Source: Burkholderiales bacterium (GTDB lineage: Bacteria; Pseudomonadota; Gammaproteobacteria; Burkholderiales; WYBJ01). Taken from it: a DNA stretch of 64,000 nucleotides. The stretch lies in contig JADLAC010000029.1 in NCBI GenBank assembly GCA_020848435.1, positions 38,062 to 102,061 on the forward strand, given 5' to 3'. The position numbers were made by a program, and so were the translations under genes. The notes under the pieces were generated by a model. The model was given only the letters and a program-made list of their open reading frames with translations, did not search any database and was not told the DNA's origin. Numbering within the stretch: position 1 is the first letter of the stretch; every line of letters begins with the position of its first letter. Shown piece by piece: positions 46,943-57,000 of the stretch.

Positions 46943-48481
46943 GTGAACCTGCTGCGGGTGCTTTTCACCGTGAGCGGCATGACCCTGCTCTCGCGCATTC
47001 TCGGCTTCGTTCGCGATGCCGTGATTGCGCGGGTGTTCGGCGCCGGCGCCGTTACCGATGCATTTTTCGTCGCCTTCAAGATTCCGAATCTGCTGCGGCG
47101 GCTGTTCGCCGAGGGGGCGTTTTCCCAGGCGTTCGTGCCGGTACTGGCCGAATACAAGAACCAGCGCGGCGACGCCGCCACGCGGGTGCTGATCGATCAT
47201 GTCGCGACGTTCCTGTTGTTGAGCCTCGTCGCCGTCACCATCGCTGGCGTGGTGGCGGCGCCGTTCATCGCCCGCGTGACGGCGCCCGGATTCGGATCCA
47301 GCCCCGACAAGCTCGCGCTCACGATCGATCTGCTGCGGATCGTCTTTCCGTACATCCTGTTCATTTCGCTCACCTCGCTCGCCGGGAGCATCCTCAATAC
47401 CTACAACCGCTTCAGCGTGCCGGCATTCACGCCGGTGCTGCTCAACGTGAGCTTCATCGTCTTCGGATTGGCGCTGGCGCCGTACTTTTCACCGCCGATC
47501 GAGGCGCTGGCCTGGGCGGTATTCTGCGGCGGGGGGGCACAGCTCGCGTTCCAGTTGCCGTTCCTCGCGCGCCTGAGGTTGCTGCCGCGGTTTCGGCTCG
47601 AGCTTCGCGACCAAGGCGTCTGGCGGATCTTGCGGCTGATGGCCCCGGCCGCATTCGGTGTCTCGATCGCTCAGGTGAGCTTGCTCATCAACGTCGTGTT
47701 CGCGTCCTTCCTGGTCTCGGGCAGCGTGTCGTGGCTGTACTACGCGGACCGGCTGATGGAGTTCCCCAGCGGCATGCTGGGTGCGGCGCTCGGCACGATT
47801 CTGCTGCCTAGCCTCGCCAAGCACCACGCCGACGAGGCGAGCGTCGAATACGCTCGCCTGCTCGACTGGGGGTTGCGGCTCACCTTTCTGCTCGCCCTGC
47901 CGGCGGCGATCGCCCTGGCATTGCTGGCGGTGCCGCTGATCGCGACCTTGTTCATGTACGGCGAATTCCAGTCGCACGACGTGCTGATGACCCGCCAAGC
48001 CGTGGTCGCCTACAGCGTCGGCCTGGTGGGCATCATCCTGGTGAAGATACTGGCGCCGGGCTTCTACGCGCGCCAGGATATCCGCACCCCGGTCAAGATC
48101 GCGCTGTTCACGCTCGCGGCGACCCAGCTCATGAACCTCGCCTTCGTATGGCATCTGCGGCACGGCGGCCTGGCGCTTGCCATCGGCTTGGGCGCTTGCA
48201 TGAACGCGGCCTTGCTCTACCGCGGACTGCGGCGCCGCGGCGTGTATCGCCCGGAACCGGGTTGGGGACGATTCTTCCTGCGGGTGTCGCTCGCGGTCGC
48301 GGTCATGGGCCTGCTGTTGTGGCTCGCGGCCGACGGCACGCACTGGTGGCTCGAAGCGGGCTCGGCCGCTCGGGTCACGCGGCTCGCGCTCGTCGTGACG
48401 CTCGGGGCCGCGGGCTACTTCGCGACCTTGTGGCTGCTCGGCTTTCGCTTGCAAGACTTCAGCCGGCGCGCCGCGCAGTAG
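46943..48481 (+). CDS. murJ: Lipid II flippase MurJ
   Basis: 512-aa integral membrane protein of the MOP superfamily that flips lipid II across the inner membrane for peptidoglycan synthesis. The start GTG gives [21 protein letters not shown], and [47 protein letters not shown] is the hallmark N-terminal region. About 14 hydrophobic segments are visible over the length, and [19 protein letters not shown] marks TM 8. Normal family length. Confidence 0.97.
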   Translation: MNLLRVLFTVSGMTLLSRILGFVRDAVIARVFGAGAVTDAFFVAFKIPNLLRRLFAEGAFSQAFVPVLAEYKNQRGDAATRVLIDHVATFLLLSLVAVTIAGVVAAPFIARVTAPGFGSSPDKLALTIDLLRIVFPYILFISLTSLAGSILNTYNRFSVPAFTPVLLNVSFIVFGLALAPYFSPPIEALAWAVFCGGGAQLAFQLPFLARLRLLPRFRLELRDQGVWRILRLMAPAAFGVSIAQVSLLINVVFASFLVSGSVSWLYYADRLMEFPSGMLGAALGTILLPSLAKHHADEASVEYARLLDWGLRLTFLLALPAAIALALLAVPLIATLFMYGEFQSHDVLMTRQAVVAYSVGLVGIILVKILAPGFYARQDIRTPVKIALFTLAATQLMNLAFVWHLRHGGLALAIGLGACMNAALLYRGLRRRGVYRPEPGWGRFFLRVSLAVAVMGLLLWLAADGTHWWLEAGSAARVTRLALVVTLGAAGYFATLWLLGFRLQDFSRRAAQ

Positions 48482-48565
48482 CCGTCCGCTGTCGCGCAAG
48501 ACCCGCGCGCGGCTACCGCCCCAGGGGAAAAGCGCGGTAACATTCAAGCTTTTGCCGGCGGATTC

Positions 48566-49525
48566 ATGCGCGTTTTCCGAACCATCCCGGCGCGCGCCGA
48601 CACCCCTCTTGCGCTCACCATAGGCAACTTCGACGGGGTCCATCTCGGTCATCGGGCGATGCTAGAGCGCTTGCAGCGCGAGGCGCGCGTGCGCGGCTTG
48701 CCGGCGGCGGTCATGACATTCGAGCCGCATCCGCGCGAATTCTTCGCGCCGGATCAGGCCCCCACTCGCTTGTCGTCGTTGCGCGAGAAAATCGAGGTGT
48801 TGGCGAGCTTGGGGGTGGAGCGGGCTTATGTATGTCGGTTCACCTACGATCTCGCGCGCACGCCACCCGATGAATTCGTCGCGCGGATGCTGGTCCAGGG
48901 ACTGGGGGTGCGCTGGCTGCTGGTCGGTGACGATTTCCGCTTCGGCGCCCGGCGGGCCGGCGATTTCCGCCTGCTCGCCGAGTGGGCGCCGCGCTACGGT
49001 TACGAGGTGCATGCCATGCCCTCGGTGACGATCGCGGGCCGTCGAGTGTCGAGCACAGCGGTGCGCGAAGCGCTCGCGGCGGGGCAGCTCGATATTGCGG
49101 CGCAGCTCCTGGGGCGGCCGTATTCCATCAGCGGGCGCGTGGTCGCCGGCGATCGGATCGGCCGCAAGCTCGGCTTTCCCACCGCGAACGTGCGCATGCG
49201 CCACAATCGAGCGCCTTTGCAGGGCATTTTCGCGGTGCGTGTGCATGGGCTCGGTGCTCGCCCGATCAACGGCGCGGCGAGCCTCGGCGTGCGTCCCACG
49301 ATCGATAGCCGCGGGATCGCGGTGCTCGAAGTGCACTTGCTGGACTTCGATCGGGACATCTACGGCCGGCACGTGCGGGTCGAATTCCTATGCAAGCTGC
49401 GCGACGAGCAGAAGTACGCCGACCTGGAGAGCTTGACGAAGCAGATCGCGCTCGATGTCGAGCAGACGCGGCGATTCTTTTCCGGCGGACAGATGTCGTT
49501 GCAGGTGGGCAATGCGGCGAGCTGA
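48566..49525 (+). CDS. ribF: Bifunctional riboflavin kinase / FAD synthetase
   Basis: 319-aa enzyme converting riboflavin to FMN and FAD. The adenylyltransferase half has ALTIGNFDGVHLGHRAML (residues 12-29) and VGDDFRFGARRAGDF. RRVSSTAVREALAAGQ follows. The kinase half has GRKLGFPTANVRM (about residue 207) and the NGAASLGVRPTI segment. C-terminal LRDEQKYADLESLTKQIALD is standard. It sits between murJ and ileS in the usual proteobacterial order. Complements ribBA at 34796. Confidence 0.97.
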   Translation: MRVFRTIPARADTPLALTIGNFDGVHLGHRAMLERLQREARVRGLPAAVMTFEPHPREFFAPDQAPTRLSSLREKIEVLASLGVERAYVCRFTYDLARTPPDEFVARMLVQGLGVRWLLVGDDFRFGARRAGDFRLLAEWAPRYGYEVHAMPSVTIAGRRVSSTAVREALAAGQLDIAAQLLGRPYSISGRVVAGDRIGRKLGFPTANVRMRHNRAPLQGIFAVRVHGLGARPINGAASLGVRPTIDSRGIAVLEVHLLDFDRDIYGRHVRVEFLCKLRDEQKYADLESLTKQIALDVEQTRRFFSGGQMSLQVGNAAS

Positions 49526-49669
49526 GCTTTCGCCACGCCATCTGCGCGCGCGATCCGGCGTGTCACGCTATCTATTCGATGGCCGGCTGATTCAACGCAG
49601 CCGCCGATCGTCGTCCTCGATCCGCGCCGTGGTCGGCGGCGCGAACGCGGCCTGCCGGCCGGTACAGCC

Positions 49670-52522
49670 ATGACCGACTACAAGAAGACACTCAACTTGC
49701 CGGACACGGCGTTTCCGATGCGCGGCGACCTCGCCCGGCGCGAGCCCGCGACGCTCGAACGCTGGCAGCGCGAGGGGCTGTATGCGCGTATCCGGGAAGC
49801 GCGCCGCGGCTGCCCGCGTTTCATCCTGCACGACGGGCCGCCCTACGCGAACGGCGACATACATATCGGCCACGCGGTCAACAAGATCTTGAAGGACATC
49901 ATCGTCAAGAGCCGCACCCTGATGGGGTTCGACGCGCCTTACGTGCCGGGCTGGGATTGCCACGGCATGCCGATCGAAGTGCAGATCGAGAAGGACCACG
50001 GCAAGAACCTGCCGGCGGGTGAAACGCAGCGCTTGGCGCGTGCCTATGCCACGGAGCAAATCGCGCGTCAGAAAGCGGATTTCATCCGCCTCGGGGTCCT
50101 GGGGGATTGGGAACGTCCCTACCGAACGATGGACTTCGCCAACGAGGCGAACGAAATTCGCACGCTGGGCCGAGTGCTCGCCAAGGGTTACTTGTATCGC
50201 GGGCTCAAGCCGGTCAACTGGTGCTTCGATTGCGGATCGGCGTTGGCCGAAGCCGAGGTCGAGTACGCGGACAGGAAAGACATCGCGATCGATGTCGGTT
50301 TTCCCGTGGCGGAGCCCGAGCGGCTGGCGCGCGCGTTCTCGCTCGAGCGCCTGCCCGAGTCGCGTTGTTTCGCGCTCATCTGGACGACGACACCGTGGAC
50401 CTTGCCCGCCAACCAGGCGCTCAACGCCCATCCGGAATTCGTCTACAGCCTGGTCGCCACTGCGAAAGGACTGTTGGTCCTCGCGGACGAGCTGGTCGAA
50501 GCGTGCCTAAAGCGCTATGGTCTGAGCGGCGAAATCGTCGCCCGCTGCCAGGGCGCGGCACTGGAGCGGATCGCTTTTCGCCACCCGTTGTACGAGCGCG
50601 CGTCCGCCATTTTTCTCGGCGACTACGTGACTGCCGAGCAGGGCACCGGCATCGTCCACAGCGCGCCGGCGTACGGTGTGGAGGATTTCGTCTCGTGCCG
50701 GCATTACGGCATGAAGGACGACGAGATCCTGAACCCCGTGCGCTCGGACGGCCGCTACGCCGACGCCTTGCCGTTGTTCGGCGGCATGCTGATCTGGGAT
50801 GCGAACCCGGAGATCGTCGCGGCGCTCGCGCAAGCCGGCGTGCTGTTCGCCGCCGAAGACAACGTCCACAGCTATATGCATTGCTGGCGTCACAAGACGC
50901 CGGTGATCTATCGCGCGACCACGCAATGGTTCGCCGGCATGGACGAGGTGCCGGGCTACGACGGTGCGCGCCCCGCGGAGCCCTTACGCGTCACTGCGCT
51001 GCGCGGGGTCGAGGCGACCCGCTTCTTCCCCGATTGGGGCAAGGCGCGGCTGCACGCCATGATCGCGGGCCGGCCGGATTGGACGCTTTCGCGCCAGCGC
51101 CAATGGGGCGTGCCCATGCCTTTCTTCGTGCATCGCGACAGCGGCGCGCTGCACCCGCGCACCCTGGAGATCCTCGAAACCGTCGCGCAGCGGGTCGAGC
51201 AGGCGGGTATCGAGGCGTGGCAGAGCGTCGACGCCGGCGACGTTCTGCGCGAAGACGCATCACAGTACGAAAAAGTGCGCGACACCCTCGATGTCTGGTT
51301 CGATTCCGGCGCGACCCACGAGACCGTCATGGGCGGGCTCGAGCAGCGCAACGGTTCGCACGCCGACGCGCTGAGCTTTCCGGCCGATCTTTATCTCGAA
51401 GGCTCGGATCAGCATCGCGGCTGGTTCCATTCGTCGCTGCTGGTGTCGTGCATGTTGAACGGCGTGCCGCCGTACCGGGCGCTGCTCACGCACGGTTTCG
51501 TCGTCGATGGCGACGGCCGCAAGATGAGCAAATCGCTCGGCAACGTGATCGCGCCGCAGAAAGTGGTCGGCACGCTCGGCGCGGACACCCTGCGGCTGTG
51601 GGTCGCCTCGACCGACTATTCCGGCGAGCTTTCCATCTCCGACGAGATCCTGAAACGCGTCGTCGAGAGCTACCGGCGCATCCGCAACACCTTGCGTTTT
51701 CTGCTCGCTAACCTGTCCGATTACGATCCGGCGCGTCACGCCTTGGCACCCGCCGATTGGGCGGAAATCGACCGCTATGCGCTCGCGCGCCTCGATCGAT
51801 TGCAAGAGGAGGTGGTGCGCGAGTACGAGCAGTATCGCTTCCATGTCATCGCGCATCGCCTGCACGAGTACTGTTCGGAGCACCTGGGTGCGTTCTACCT
51901 CGACATCCTCAAGGATCGGCTGTACACCGCCGGCACCGATTCGCGCGCCCGCCGCGGGGCGCAGAACGCGCTTTACCACATCGCGCACACCATCATCCGC
52001 TTGTTCTCGCCGATACTGAGCTTCACGGCCGAAGAAGCCTGGTCCCACCTTCCCGAGAAGCCGGCGCAGAGTGTGTTCTTGCAGCTGCGGCATTCGTTGC
52101 CTTCACTGGAGGAACGGGAAGCACTCGAAACGCGCTGGGAGAAGCTGCTGGGATTGCGCGCCGACGTGAGCAAGGAGCTCGAGCGCTTGCGCGTCGCGGG
52201 CAAGATCGGCTCGGCGCTGGCCGCGGAAGTCGAACTGTACGTCGCGTCGGAAGACGAAGCGGGTCTGCTGGAGCACTTCGGCGCGGACTTGCGCTTCGTC
52301 TTCATCACCTCGGCGGCGCGCATCGTGCGCGGCACCCATGCCGAGGCCGTGCCGACCCGGCTAAAGGGCCTGAACGTGCGTGTGGTGCCGAGCGCTGCCG
52401 TCAAGTGCGACCGATGCTGGCATTACCGCCACGACGTGGGCAGCGATACGCGGCATCCGTCGCTGTGCGGTCGCTGCGTCAGCAATCTCTACGGCAGCGG
52501 CGAGCCCCGACCCTATGCTTGA
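49670..52522 (+). CDS. ileS: Isoleucyl-tRNA synthetase
   Basis: 950-aa class I synthetase. The HIGH motif is in [16 protein letters not shown] (about residue 65), the KMSKS motif in [13 protein letters not shown] (about residue 615), and [21 protein letters not shown] and the editing domain CP1 lie between. The C-terminal zinc site is visible as CDRCWHY and CGRCV. Length agrees with E. coli IleS (938 aa). The stop overlaps the lspA start by 8 bp. Confidence 0.98.
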   Translation: MTDYKKTLNLPDTAFPMRGDLARREPATLERWQREGLYARIREARRGCPRFILHDGPPYANGDIHIGHAVNKILKDIIVKSRTLMGFDAPYVPGWDCHGMPIEVQIEKDHGKNLPAGETQRLARAYATEQIARQKADFIRLGVLGDWERPYRTMDFANEANEIRTLGRVLAKGYLYRGLKPVNWCFDCGSALAEAEVEYADRKDIAIDVGFPVAEPERLARAFSLERLPESRCFALIWTTTPWTLPANQALNAHPEFVYSLVATAKGLLVLADELVEACLKRYGLSGEIVARCQGAALERIAFRHPLYERASAIFLGDYVTAEQGTGIVHSAPAYGVEDFVSCRHYGMKDDEILNPVRSDGRYADALPLFGGMLIWDANPEIVAALAQAGVLFAAEDNVHSYMHCWRHKTPVIYRATTQWFAGMDEVPGYDGARPAEPLRVTALRGVEATRFFPDWGKARLHAMIAGRPDWTLSRQRQWGVPMPFFVHRDSGALHPRTLEILETVAQRVEQAGIEAWQSVDAGDVLREDASQYEKVRDTLDVWFDSGATHETVMGGLEQRNGSHADALSFPADLYLEGSDQHRGWFHSSLLVSCMLNGVPPYRALLTHGFVVDGDGRKMSKSLGNVIAPQKVVGTLGADTLRLWVASTDYSGELSISDEILKRVVESYRRIRNTLRFLLANLSDYDPARHALAPADWAEIDRYALARLDRLQEEVVREYEQYRFHVIAHRLHEYCSEHLGAFYLDILKDRLYTAGTDSRARRGAQNALYHIAHTIIRLFSPILSFTAEEAWSHLPEKPAQSVFLQLRHSLPSLEEREALETRWEKLLGLRADVSKELERLRVAGKIGSALAAEVELYVASEDEAGLLEHFGADLRFVFITSAARIVRGTHAEAVPTRLKGLNVRVVPSAAVKCDRCWHYRHDVGSDTRHPSLCGRCVSNLYGSGEPRPYA

Positions 52523-53027
52523 TAGCGCACGCGCTTGGCTGTGGTTCGCGATCGCGGCGACCGTCGTCGGCGCCGACCAGTTGACCAAGTGGATCGTCGA
52601 GGGCGTGCTGCCCTTCGGCTCGAGCACCTACGTCTTGCCCGTGCTCGACCTGGTGCACGTGCGCAACACGGGCGCGGCGTTCAGCTTTCTCGCCGGCGCC
52701 TCGGGCTGGCAGCGGGAGTTTTTCGTCGGAATCGGCCTCGCCGCATCGGCCTGGATCGTATGGATGATCCGGCGCGCCGGGCGGGACCAGGCGCTGTTCT
52801 GCCTGGGCTTGAGCCTCATCCTCGGCGGCGCCCTGGGTAACGTGGTCGATCGGCTGCGGCTCGGCGCGGTGGTGGATTTCCTGCACTTCCACTGGGGACC
52901 GCACTACTGGCCCGCGTTCAACGTTGCCGATAGCGCCATCAGTTGCGGCGCGGCGCTGCTCATCATCGACGCGTTTCGCCAGGGCAAGAAACGCGGCCCC
53001 GGGGAAACGCGTACGGCGCTGGAATGA
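52515..53027 (+). CDS. lspA: Lipoprotein signal peptidase
   Basis: 170-aa aspartic membrane peptidase that cleaves prolipoprotein signal peptides. ATG 52515 gives [26 protein letters not shown]. The catalytic aspartates are in [15 protein letters not shown] and [12 protein letters not shown], and [13 protein letters not shown] is present. Four membrane segments. It overlaps both ileS (8 bp) and ispH (4 bp), so the three form a tight translational unit. Confidence 0.97.
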   Translation: MLDSARAWLWFAIAATVVGADQLTKWIVEGVLPFGSSTYVLPVLDLVHVRNTGAAFSFLAGASGWQREFFVGIGLAASAWIVWMIRRAGRDQALFCLGLSLILGGALGNVVDRLRLGAVVDFLHFHWGPHYWPAFNVADSAISCGAALLIIDAFRQGKKRGPGETRTALE

Positions 53028-53995
53028 GCCGAGAGCCTACGCACAAACGAAAGGACGACGCCGTGGAAGTGCTACTCGCCAACCCCAGGGGTTTTTGTGC
53101 CGGGGTCGATCGCGCCATCGAAATCGTCGAGCGCGCGCTCGCGTTGCACGGCGCGCCGATCTACGTGCGTCACGAGGTGGTCCACAACCGTTTCGTCGTG
53201 GCGGACCTGCGTTCGAAAGGCGCCGTGTTCGTCGAGGAGTTGGCCGAAGTCCCGGCGGGAGCGACGGTCGTTTTCAGCGCGCATGGCGTGTCGCAATCGG
53301 TGCGGCGGGAAGCGCAAGCACGGCGGTTGCGCGTGTTCGATGCGACCTGTCCGCTGGTGACCAAGGTGCATGCCGAGGTGAGCAAGACCGCCGATGCGGG
53401 CCGCGAGATCGTCATGATCGGTCATGCCGGCCATCCCGAAGTGGAAGGCACCATGGGCCAGGTAGCGGCAGGCATCTACCTGGTGGAAACCGTGGCCGAC
53501 GTCGCGCGCTTGCAAGTGCGCGATCCGGACAATCTCGCCTATGTCACCCAGACCACCTTGTCCGTGGACGATGCGAAAACCATCATCGACGCGCTGCGCG
53601 AACGCTTTCCGGCGATCGTCGCGCCGAAGAAGGACGACATCTGCTATGCGACTCAAAATCGGCAGGACGCCGTCAAGCGGCTCGCGCAACAATGCGACGT
53701 CGTGATCGTCGTGGGCTCGCCCAATAGCTCGAATTCGAATCGGTTGCGAGAGGTCGCACGCAACCACGGCATACCCGCTTACATGGTGGATCATGCCGAA
53801 GAGTTGGATCCCCGGTGGGTATCCGGCGCCCGGCGCGTGGGGCTGACCGCGGGCGCCTCCGCGCCGGAGAACCTCGTTCAGGCCGTGGTGGAGCGGCTCA
53901 AGTCCCTGGGTGCCAAGCGCGTCGTCGAATCCGACGGGATCGCGGAGACCGTCACCTTCCAGTTGCCCAAGGCGCTGTCGGCCGGGGTTCGCTGA
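53024..53995 (+). CDS. ispH: 4-hydroxy-3-methylbut-2-enyl diphosphate reductase
   Basis: 323-aa [4Fe-4S] enzyme that makes IPP and DMAPP, last step of the MEP pathway. The cluster cysteines are in [13 protein letters not shown] (Cys25), [11 protein letters not shown] and [29 protein letters not shown] and [10 protein letters not shown] are further active-site segments. It begins with an extra polar stretch of about 12 residues before [12 protein letters not shown], so the true start could be a few codons later. Start overlaps lspA by 4 bp. Confidence 0.97.
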   Translation: MSREPTHKRKDDAVEVLLANPRGFCAGVDRAIEIVERALALHGAPIYVRHEVVHNRFVVADLRSKGAVFVEELAEVPAGATVVFSAHGVSQSVRREAQARRLRVFDATCPLVTKVHAEVSKTADAGREIVMIGHAGHPEVEGTMGQVAAGIYLVETVADVARLQVRDPDNLAYVTQTTLSVDDAKTIIDALRERFPAIVAPKKDDICYATQNRQDAVKRLAQQCDVVIVVGSPNSSNSNRLREVARNHGIPAYMVDHAEELDPRWVSGARRVGLTAGASAPENLVQAVVERLKSLGAKRVVESDGIAETVTFQLPKALSAGVR

Positions 53996-54048
53996 GCCTT
54001 ACCGCACCGGTTCGGACCGCGCGAGTCCGAACCGATGCAATGCCGCGG

Positions 54049-57000
54049 TTACTGCTCGGGCTCCATGTACCAGTAGGTGCGCTGGGCGATGCCGATGCGC
54101 TGTTCGCGGCAATACCAGAATTGCGATCCCGCCCGGCAGGGCGACCCGCCCGGGGGCTCGGTCGTCGTCGTGGTGGTGGTGACATTGCCCCCGGCCAACG
54201 CGATCGTGTAGACGGTGCTGCCGATGATGACGGTTTGCAGCGGCGAGAAGTAGCCGCGGCTCACCCCGGCGTAGTAGCGATCGCGCGCGGAGACCGAGCC
54301 GTCGCCGTTCAGATCCATGAGATTGCCGTAGAGCGCATTGATCTCGTTCAGGCGGCCTTCGCCGGGCGGCAGACATTCGCTCGATACCGCGCTCGGATTG
54401 TAGGTGCTGAAACGCAGCTTCTGATTGAACACGAACGGCGACCCGGTCACCTTTTCGCCGGGATCGAGATCGCGAGACCAGCCGCGCTTGGTGACGAGCA
54501 GGTTTGGCACTACGCCCCCGGTGTCGCTAGCCGCCAAGGCGAGGAAGTCGCCATTGGCGAAGCTTGCGGCCGTGCCCGCCGTGGCCGTCAAGTGCACATC
54601 GAAGTCGGCCACCATGAACATCTTGTCCGAGGTCGGCGTGACCAGCGGATGCTCGCGATCCCCCGTGCCGACATAGACGGCGTCCCACTCGACCGGGAAG
54701 GGCGCGAGCTGCGGCACCACGACCGGCGGGAACAGGATCTTGCGGTTCGGCACGCCGGGGTCGGACAGGATGGCGAGGCGCTTGCCCCGCCAGAGCGTCG
54801 CATTGGTGTCGCTGATATCGAAGCGCCATAGATCGCCGCCGACATCGCCTACGACGATGCGATCCATCAGGTTCTGCGCGTCGAGATCGGTGTTGATCAC
54901 GGTCAGATCGGACGGAATGCTCCAGTCGATGGCGCTCGCATTGAGGAAGTCGCCCGCGTTGTTGCTGAAGCGCTTGACCAGAGCGCCGTTGGAGCCTTCG
55001 GCGATGAAGACCGCGCGCCCGATATTGTCCGAGGTCGTGCCCGCCGGCAACGGGTAGGTATCCTGCTGCGGATCGTAGCCGCCGCCGAATATGACGACGG
55101 GGTCGGTGTTGCCGGCCGGCCGCGCGCCGGATGTCCCCGTCGTCGCCGCGACTCGCGCCACTACCGGCGTCGACCAGCTCTGGCCGAGCAGCGCGTAGTC
55201 GGTGCTGGCGGTGCACGCCGCGCCGACACAGCGTTCGGTCGGCGTGATCCGCCACATGAATCTCGGCGCATTGATGTTGGTGATATCGAGCGCATAGTAG
55301 GCGCGGCCGCCGCGACGCAAACCGAAATACAACCAGACACGCTCGGCGCCGTCCACGATGCCGTCGCCGTCGCCGCGGTCGACCCAGGCGACGGGGCTTC
55401 CGTCCGCCAGATCGAGCGAGGGGCCGTTGGCATTGGTCAATGCGGCGTTGAGCTGCGGCAATGCCTCTTCCACCAGGAAGGCCCATTGCTCCTGGCCGGT
55501 GGCCGCATCGATGGCATGCAGCAGCCCGTCGTTGGTGAGGAAGAAGAGGTATTGCGTGGTCGACCGATCGGAGCCCGGCACTTCCGCATCCGCCACCGGG
55601 GTGCTGTTGTAGGTCACGATCACGGGGCGTGAGTGCTGCACGTCGGCGTGCGCCCAGGTGCGCCAGTTGACGCACGGGGTCGGGTTCAGCGGATCGTGCG
55701 CATCGCTGCAGGCCGCATCGCCCGGGTTGCCGCCGCGCACATAGTTGATGAGCGTGCTGCGCGCGGCATCCGACATGCCGGCGTTGCCGAGCATGGTCTT
55801 CGTGATCCGTGTATTCGTCTCGCTCACCAGGTTGGACGCGTCGGTGAGCAAGGCGGTGGTGGGCGGCGAGAGCGCATTGGAGCTAAGGAACGTATACACA
55901 TTGCGCCCCGCGGGTGTGTACGCCCCACCCTGGCTGATGAGCTGGTGGCCCGTGCCGCCGATGTTGGGCTCGCTGCCGTCCTTCACCGTGACCGGGTTCC
56001 AGTAGCTCACCGACTCCGGATCGACGACGACCTGCTCGAAATTGGTCAGCGGATCGATTTCGAGCTTTTCCACGTCCTTGAAGCCGCTCGCCAGAACGGT
56101 CTTGCCAATCAGGCACAAGTCCTTGGTCGGACCGCAGTCCGACGGGCCGACGCCGATGCGGAAGCGCTTCACCGTGCCCTTCCAGGTCTGGCTCGGCGAA
56201 GGCGCGAAAAACGCGAGATACACATCGAGCGCGTTTTGGGCGCGATTGAGCGCGGATAGCGGCACCGTGGGTGCCGCGACCGTGGGCGTGAAGTTCCGGA
56301 TCTTGATCAGCGTGTCGGTGAGCGCGGCGCTCAACTGCGCGCTGTCTTCGGCGACGTAATAGGCGCCGCCGGCGCGCTCCGCGGCGTTCTGAACCACCGG
56401 CGAGTTCGCTCCCGCGAAGCCGATGGTGTAGGTCGTCACCGACTGGGTGCCGAGGAGCTGATCGTTGGTCGTCTCCGCCGCGCTGTGGCGGGCGCCGGGG
56501 CTCATGTCCGCCTTGCTCATGAAATACGCGAGCTCGTCGAGCCAGACATAGCCGCCGTCGGGCCGCGTTTCGTTGAAACGGCTTTGCTGCCCATACGGCA
56601 GCGTCGCGGGGGTCTCGAAATGGCCGGAAGCGGTGTCGTTTTGCGAGCTGTCGACGCGCGTATCCGCCGATACCACCCCGGCCAGCGTCGTATAGCGCAG
56701 TCCGGGGACGAAATCGCTCGCGTCGACGTCGTGCTCCGGGCCGCCGTCGGTGATCATGATGACGAAGTTCTTCTGGCACGAGGACGGCGTGGCGGTAGTG
56801 GGGTTGCGCATGATCGGCGACACGTAGTTCGCGCCGCTCACCGCGCTCGCATCGGCGCCGTCGGTGACATTGCCGATACCGCCCACCGCCGGCAAGGCGC
56901 CGGCGCCGAAATTGGCCGTGATCGCGGTCGACGTGCCGTAGCGGGGCGCGCGTCCGTTGTAATAGAGATAGGCTTCGTACAGCACTTCGGTGAGTGGCGA